Assembly (NCBI GenBank): GCA_019309665.1
Contig: JAFDFV010000017.1
Coordinates: 1-11,387 of the forward strand
DNA: 11,387 nucleotides
From: Deltaproteobacteria bacterium
Lineage (GTDB): Bacteria; Desulfobacterota; Desulfobacteria; Desulfobacterales; ETH-SRB1
Reading direction: 5' to 3'
Notes under the pieces: model-generated
Databases searched by the model: none
Told to the model about the DNA's origin: nothing
Seen by the model: only the letters and a program-made list of their open reading frames with translations
Position numbers and translations under genes: made by a program
Part shown: positions 8,661 to 11,387 of the stretch, one piece after another
Layout of the letters: every line of letters begins with the position of its first letter
Numbering within the stretch: position 1 is the stretch's first letter

Positions 8661-8687
8661 ATCGCAATCCAATACCAAAAAGATTTA

Positions 8688-8793
8688 TATAGACTTTCAG
8701 ATAAATAATTTCACTGTGTTATCAGTCGTCGACGTATAACTAATACGCCTTCCTCCTTCTGGCCTTGTGAAATTAATTATCTGAAAGTCTATA
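8688..8793. mobile_element. MITE-like 106-bp element, copy 1
   Basis: The ends are tatagactttcagataa and its inverse complement; the terminal inverted repeats extend 27 bp with one mismatch (26/27). Matching TA dinucleotides at both outer edges fit a TA target duplication as made by IS630/Tc1-mariner-type transposases, so the element proper may be 8690-8791. It contains no ORF. It lies 17 bases after the barrel gene stop and 27 bases before the pelD ATG, the only sizeable gap inside the operon. It matches copy 2 in the opposite orientation at 104 of 106 positions. Confidence 0.85.
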
Positions 8794-8810
8794 GCTTACA
8801 CCTACCAGCC

Positions 8811-10199
8811 CTAATACAGTATCTCAACGCCTACATTGGTCCTCCATTCCCCCTTTCCGGAAACCTCATCAAGACGATATTCAGCACCTCCCTTGAGGCC
8901 GACATCTCCGTGAATGCGGATATCAAAAGAGCATCCTGGAGATAAGGCAAGTCCTTCGTTATCTATGCCAAAGAGGTAGCCCATGCCTATCTTGAATGCA
9001 ACGTGGCCGGAATAATACTCATCTGAAACAGGATATAACAAACCGAAGATGTACGAGGGCATATAAAGATGCTTGGCAATGTAAACCGTATCGTCATCGT
9101 CATCGTAATCCTCATGTCCCTCAATCACGAGCATATTAACTGTGTGATACAGCACTATCTTTTTAACAGATAGATGCTGGTTATGAGTGGCGCCGATATT
9201 AACTATATTCATACAACCCTGAGGATAATCTGAATACTCATATTGGAATGTTCCTGTCAACATATCAAAAAATTTATAATTAAAGCGAAGAAAACCGCCT
9301 TTTTTCAAGCTGAATTCATCCATCAGCGCAGTGAGTTCTCTTTCTACCTCGTTATAGTATCCTTTGATTTCCACATAAGATTTTTTTATTGGATTAAAGG
9401 TCGTTTTAAAACTTGCACCTGCATCGCCGTCATCAGTGATGGATAATAACAGCTCAACAGGAATTTTTCTGGAAAAACCACTCATGATGCCCACGGAAAA
9501 AAAATTTCCACTCTCACTACCGTTCATCCACAGATATGATGTCGTAAGCCGGTTGTTTTTGTATATGGGAATTTCGCCGGAAACAGAACTCCAGAGAATT
9601 GATCCATGTTCCTTTGAGTCCACGATCCCGGCATCTGCATTAATTCGGGGAGCATAGTGTCTTCTGATATTCGCTATTTTTTTTCGGGCAAGGTCTCTTT
9701 CATAGGGTGTATAATAAACCGACTCTTCCACCCCCCCTAGAATCCTTAATGACTTTCTCCATTGCCCTTCCATGAGATAGATATCTGCAATAAGAAGTTG
9801 ATCATCCTTTGAATCCGCAAAGGGCTCTATTTCGGATATTGCCGTATCAAATTCTTCCATTTTTACAAGAATTTGGGCATTGAGGAGCGAAATACGTCTT
9901 TTGTCGTTGTCATTCAGGGCATTGATATCTTCAGGTCTTATCTTTTTCAGCAGGTTCCTGGATTCATCAAACCTCTCCATGCCGATAAGGAGTTCAACAA
10001 AATCAAGAACAAGGGGAATGGATTTGGGATGTTTTGCAATGGCGGCCTTGTAGCCTTCATACGCTTCGCTGAGCTGTCCCGATTCTTTAAGAATATGCAG
10101 GCTTTGTCTTTCTCCGATGTCTGCCATTGCAACTTGAAGAGAGAAAAATGTCTCTATGATCGAACAGATAAGAATGAATTTAAGGGTTTTTGACTTCAC
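8811..10199 (-). CDS. Outer-membrane TPR/beta-barrel protein (PelB C-terminal-half-like exporter)
   Basis: The frame is open up to a GTG at 10241, but the GTG at 10199 has AAGGA just upstream and yields a clean signal peptide (KSKTLKFILICSIIETFFSL then VAMA|D, cleavage after residue 26), so I call 462 residues. After the signal come two to four TPR-like helix pairs (about 28-175, e.g. LKESGQLSEAYEGYKAAIAKHPKS). From about residue 190 on there are alternating polar/aromatic strands (RLTTSYLWMNG, YVEIKGYYNEVE, FLRFNYKFF, TGTFQYEYSDY) ending in ILY, the C-terminal aromatic expected for BAM-inserted barrels. This mirrors the C-terminal TPR plus porin end of PelB, which passes Pel across the outer membrane. 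A run of five aspartates (366-370) lies between strands. It is bracketed by inverted 106-bp elements, and its base composition is more AT-rich than pelF. Signal and barrel are well supported; the Pel export role comes from context. Confidence 0.82.
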   Translation of the reverse strand: MKSKTLKFILICSIIETFFSLQVAMADIGERQSLHILKESGQLSEAYEGYKAAIAKHPKSIPLVLDFVELLIGMERFDESRNLLKKIRPEDINALNDNDKRRISLLNAQILVKMEEFDTAISEIEPFADSKDDQLLIADIYLMEGQWRKSLRILGGVEESVYYTPYERDLARKKIANIRRHYAPRINADAGIVDSKEHGSILWSSVSGEIPIYKNNRLTTSYLWMNGSESGNFFSVGIMSGFSRKIPVELLLSITDDGDAGASFKTTFNPIKKSYVEIKGYYNEVERELTALMDEFSLKKGGFLRFNYKFFDMLTGTFQYEYSDYPQGCMNIVNIGATHNQHLSVKKIVLYHTVNMLVIEGHEDYDDDDDTVYIAKHLYMPSYIFGLLYPVSDEYYSGHVAFKIGMGYLFGIDNEGLALSPGCSFDIRIHGDVGLKGGAEYRLDEVSGKGEWRTNVGVEILY

Positions 10200-10273
10200 G
10201 AATTCCTTACCATTATGTAGATCCTCAAATAATTGAGTCACCGAGCTGTCGAGTTGTCGAGTAGCGGAACAAC

Positions 10274-10379
10274 TATAGACTTTCAGATAATTAATTTCAC
10301 AAGGCCAGAAGGAGGAAGGCGTATTAGTTATACGTCAACGACTGATAACGCAGTGAAATTATTTATCTGAAAGTCTATA
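10274..10379. mobile_element. MITE-like 106-bp element, copy 2 (inverted relative to copy 1)
   Basis: Same length and terminal inverted repeats as copy 1 but in reverse orientation; the reverse complement differs from copy 1 at only two internal bases (one breaks the central cgtcgacg palindrome). It is also bordered by TA on each side. It sits 74 bases upstream of the preferred start of the barrel gene, between that gene and the candidate promoter, so operon transcripts starting upstream would read through it. Confidence 0.85.
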
Positions 10380-10470
10380 CTGACAATTCAACATGATGCA
10401 TTGAGCGATCATAAAAAAGTACCCTTGAAATCAGCAGGCAAAAAATCATCTCTAAGTCTTTTCCAAACGA

Positions 10471-10511
10471 GTCGAAATTACTACTAAATGTGTCGAAATT
10501 ACTACTAAATG
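10471..10511. repeat. Two perfect 20-bp direct repeats with 21-bp spacing
   Basis: The unit gtcgaaattactactaaatg occurs at 10471-10490 and again at 10492-10511 with no mismatch. A 21-bp period places both units on the same face of B-DNA (two helical turns), as expected for a tandem operator. The second copy overlaps the candidate -10 region of a minus-strand promoter. Confidence 0.85.
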
Positions 10512-10530
10512 ATTTTCAGATTGATGTCAA
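10502..10530 (-). promoter_or_regulatory. Candidate sigma70-type promoter for the pel operon
   Basis: A perfect TTGACA (-35) at 10530-10525 on the minus strand is followed after 17 bases by TAGTAG (10507-10502), a poor -10 with three of six consensus matches. It lies downstream of the HisJ-like gene, points into the pel operon and overlaps the tandem repeat, which would suit a repressed or activator-dependent promoter. It is about 300 bases from the barrel gene start, with a MITE-like element between. Confidence 0.35.
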
Positions 10531-10562
10531 GCGAGTTTAAAAAATAATATAAAATTACCCAT

Positions 10563-11357
10563 CTATCTTGTAATTGGAATCATTTTAAGACATCGTTTTT
10601 CAAATGTGACTATATGTCTGTATCCAGCCGAAATAAGCAATGGCAATGCCTTGTCATAATACTGACCAACACTCTCAGGCTTATGAGCATCTGACCCAAG
10701 AGTAAAAAAAATCCCCTTTTCAAAACATTTTTCTATAATTTCTCTGGAAGGATAAGCCTCATTGACCGGATGATTATATCCGCTTGTATTAAGCTCCAAT
10801 GATAAATTCTTCTTTTTTATCTTTGATAATATCTCATTTATTTCTTTATCAAAGGTTTTTAAAGGCCTCCTTCCAAATTTTTTCAACAAATCAAAATGAC
10901 ATATTATATCATAATAATTATAATCCAGCATTTTATCAAACTTTTCCAGGTAAAGGCCGTAAATGTAATCTGTGTCATTTTCTCCACGGCTCCATTGTGA
11001 ACCATGACTTACTACGTTAATGCCATCAAGAAAATGCAGAGAGCTCCCAATAACATCAAATGAATACATCCCCACAATATCTCTGATAAAATCGGTATGC
11101 TCCGGACAAAAATCAACTTCCAGACCAGCTTTAACATTAATAATGTTCCGGTATTTATGTTTAAGAAGCTGAATTGCCTGAAAATAAAACGGGACCTCGC
11201 CGGGTGTCATAGAAAGCCTGTTTGCAGGCTCAGAAATAATCAGATGATCCAGAAAGCATATCTCTTTTAAGCCTATATCCACGGCTTTTTGTATGTATGC
11301 CTCTATTACACCTTCTGCATGGTTGCAAAGGGAGGTATGTACGTGATAATCAATCAT
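10563..11357 (-). CDS. hisJ: PHP-domain histidinol-phosphatase (HisJ family)
   Basis: This complete 264-residue protein shows the full set of PHP metal ligands: HVH at 5-7 and H13 (DYHVHTSLCNHAEG), D37-H38 (CFLDH), E80 (KAGLEVDF), H108 (GSSLHFL), H154 (ICHFD) and D223/H225 (GSDAHKP). The motif set and length fit HisJ-type histidinol-phosphate phosphatases, which remove phosphate from L-histidinol phosphate in histidine biosynthesis in the cytoplasm; some PHP relatives act on other phosphoesters. The start is an ATG at 11357 with no clear ribosome-binding site. The gene is strongly AT-rich and not obviously linked to Pel. It is separated from the operon by 363 bases. Confidence 0.82.
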   Translation of the reverse strand: MIDYHVHTSLCNHAEGVIEAYIQKAVDIGLKEICFLDHLIISEPANRLSMTPGEVPFYFQAIQLLKHKYRNIINVKAGLEVDFCPEHTDFIRDIVGMYSFDVIGSSLHFLDGINVVSHGSQWSRGENDTDYIYGLYLEKFDKMLDYNYYDIICHFDLLKKFGRRPLKTFDKEINEILSKIKKKNLSLELNTSGYNHPVNEAYPSREIIEKCFEKGIFFTLGSDAHKPESVGQYYDKALPLLISAGYRHIVTFEKRCLKMIPITR

Positions 11358-11387
11358 ATAAGTTCAAGGGGTTTACGGTTCACGGTT

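Larger units (their letters stand above)
10200..10562. other. 363-bp non-coding leader between HisJ-like gene and barrel gene
   Basis: This stretch holds MITE-like copy 2 (10274-10379), a 20-bp tandem repeat (10471-10511), a candidate promoter (10502-10530) and, next to the barrel gene, three imperfect 8-bp units of cgag-type sequence (10242-10265). I see no gene, tRNA or recognisable riboswitch in it. It is the probable site from which the pel operon is transcribed. Confidence 0.7.

Noticed and set aside
8661..8678. TTG start at 8678 for PelD (six extra residues)
   Set aside because: No ribosome-binding site, and the ATG at 8660 gives a normal PelD N-terminus; the extra residues add nothing recognisable.
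10205..10228. Promoter with CATAAT -10 just before the barrel gene
   Set aside because: It would leave almost no leader before the GTG at 10199 and its -35 is poor.
10200..10241. GTG start at 10241 for the barrel protein
   Set aside because: It would place 14 polar residues before the signal peptide and has no Shine-Dalgarno; the GTG at 10199 has AAGGA upstream and a standard signal peptide.
10366..10394. Hybrid promoter with -35 in flanking DNA and -10 (GATAAA) in the MITE-like end
   Set aside because: Both hexamers match consensus at only four of six positions; not enough to call.
10471..10511. Possible CRISPR array
   Set aside because: Only two 20-bp repeats with a single base between them; no spacers and no cas genes.
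11370..11387. Short acggtt/cacggtt repeat at the right window edge
   Set aside because: Too short and cut off by the window end to judge as a repeat family.

Overview
This window is dominated by a Pel-type exopolysaccharide biosynthesis operon on the minus strand. It is flanked on the left by the 3' end of a plus-strand MFS transporter gene and on the right by a minus-strand PHP-family (HisJ-like) phosphatase gene. A signal-peptide-bearing protein with a predicted outer-membrane barrel and C-terminal aromatic residue indicates a Gram-negative cell. Base composition (AT-rich flanks, more balanced pel block) and the unusual Pel layout would suit a deltaproteobacterial/Desulfobacterota-like or similar anaerobe, but I cannot fix the taxon from sequence alone.

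Layout: 1-543 (+), C-terminal half of a PPP-family MFS permease; 544-608, short convergent gap with a weak hairpin. The minus-strand operon, read right to left, is: TPR plus beta-barrel outer-membrane protein (8811-10199), PelD (7452-8660), PelE (6418-7452), PelF (4961-6451), PelG (3628-4998), a PelA-hydrolase-like protein (2898-3662) and a membrane-anchored TPR protein (609-2897). From pelD onward every gene overlaps or abuts the next, so they form one translationally coupled unit. The barrel gene is bracketed by two 106-bp elements (8688-8793 and 10274-10379), inverted relative to each other, differing at 2 positions, each with 27-bp terminal inverted repeats. 10200-10562 is a 363-bp leader region with one of these elements, a 20-bp tandem repeat and a candidate promoter. 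10563-11357 (-) is the HisJ-like gene.

How the genes would work together: PelD, PelE, PelF and PelG are the known inner-membrane synthase complex. PelD binds c-di-GMP (an RxxD motif is present), PelF is the cytoplasmic GT4 polymerase, PelG is the membrane transporter and PelE is the TPR scaffold. The hydrolase-like protein would trim the GalNAc-type polymer in the periplasm. Export would use the two TPR proteins, which look like a PelB split in two and encoded at opposite ends of the operon. No PelC lipoprotein, polysaccharide deacetylase domain or PelX epimerase is present here. This reduced, rearranged Pel system with a repeat-bracketed exporter cassette is the most interesting feature of the window.
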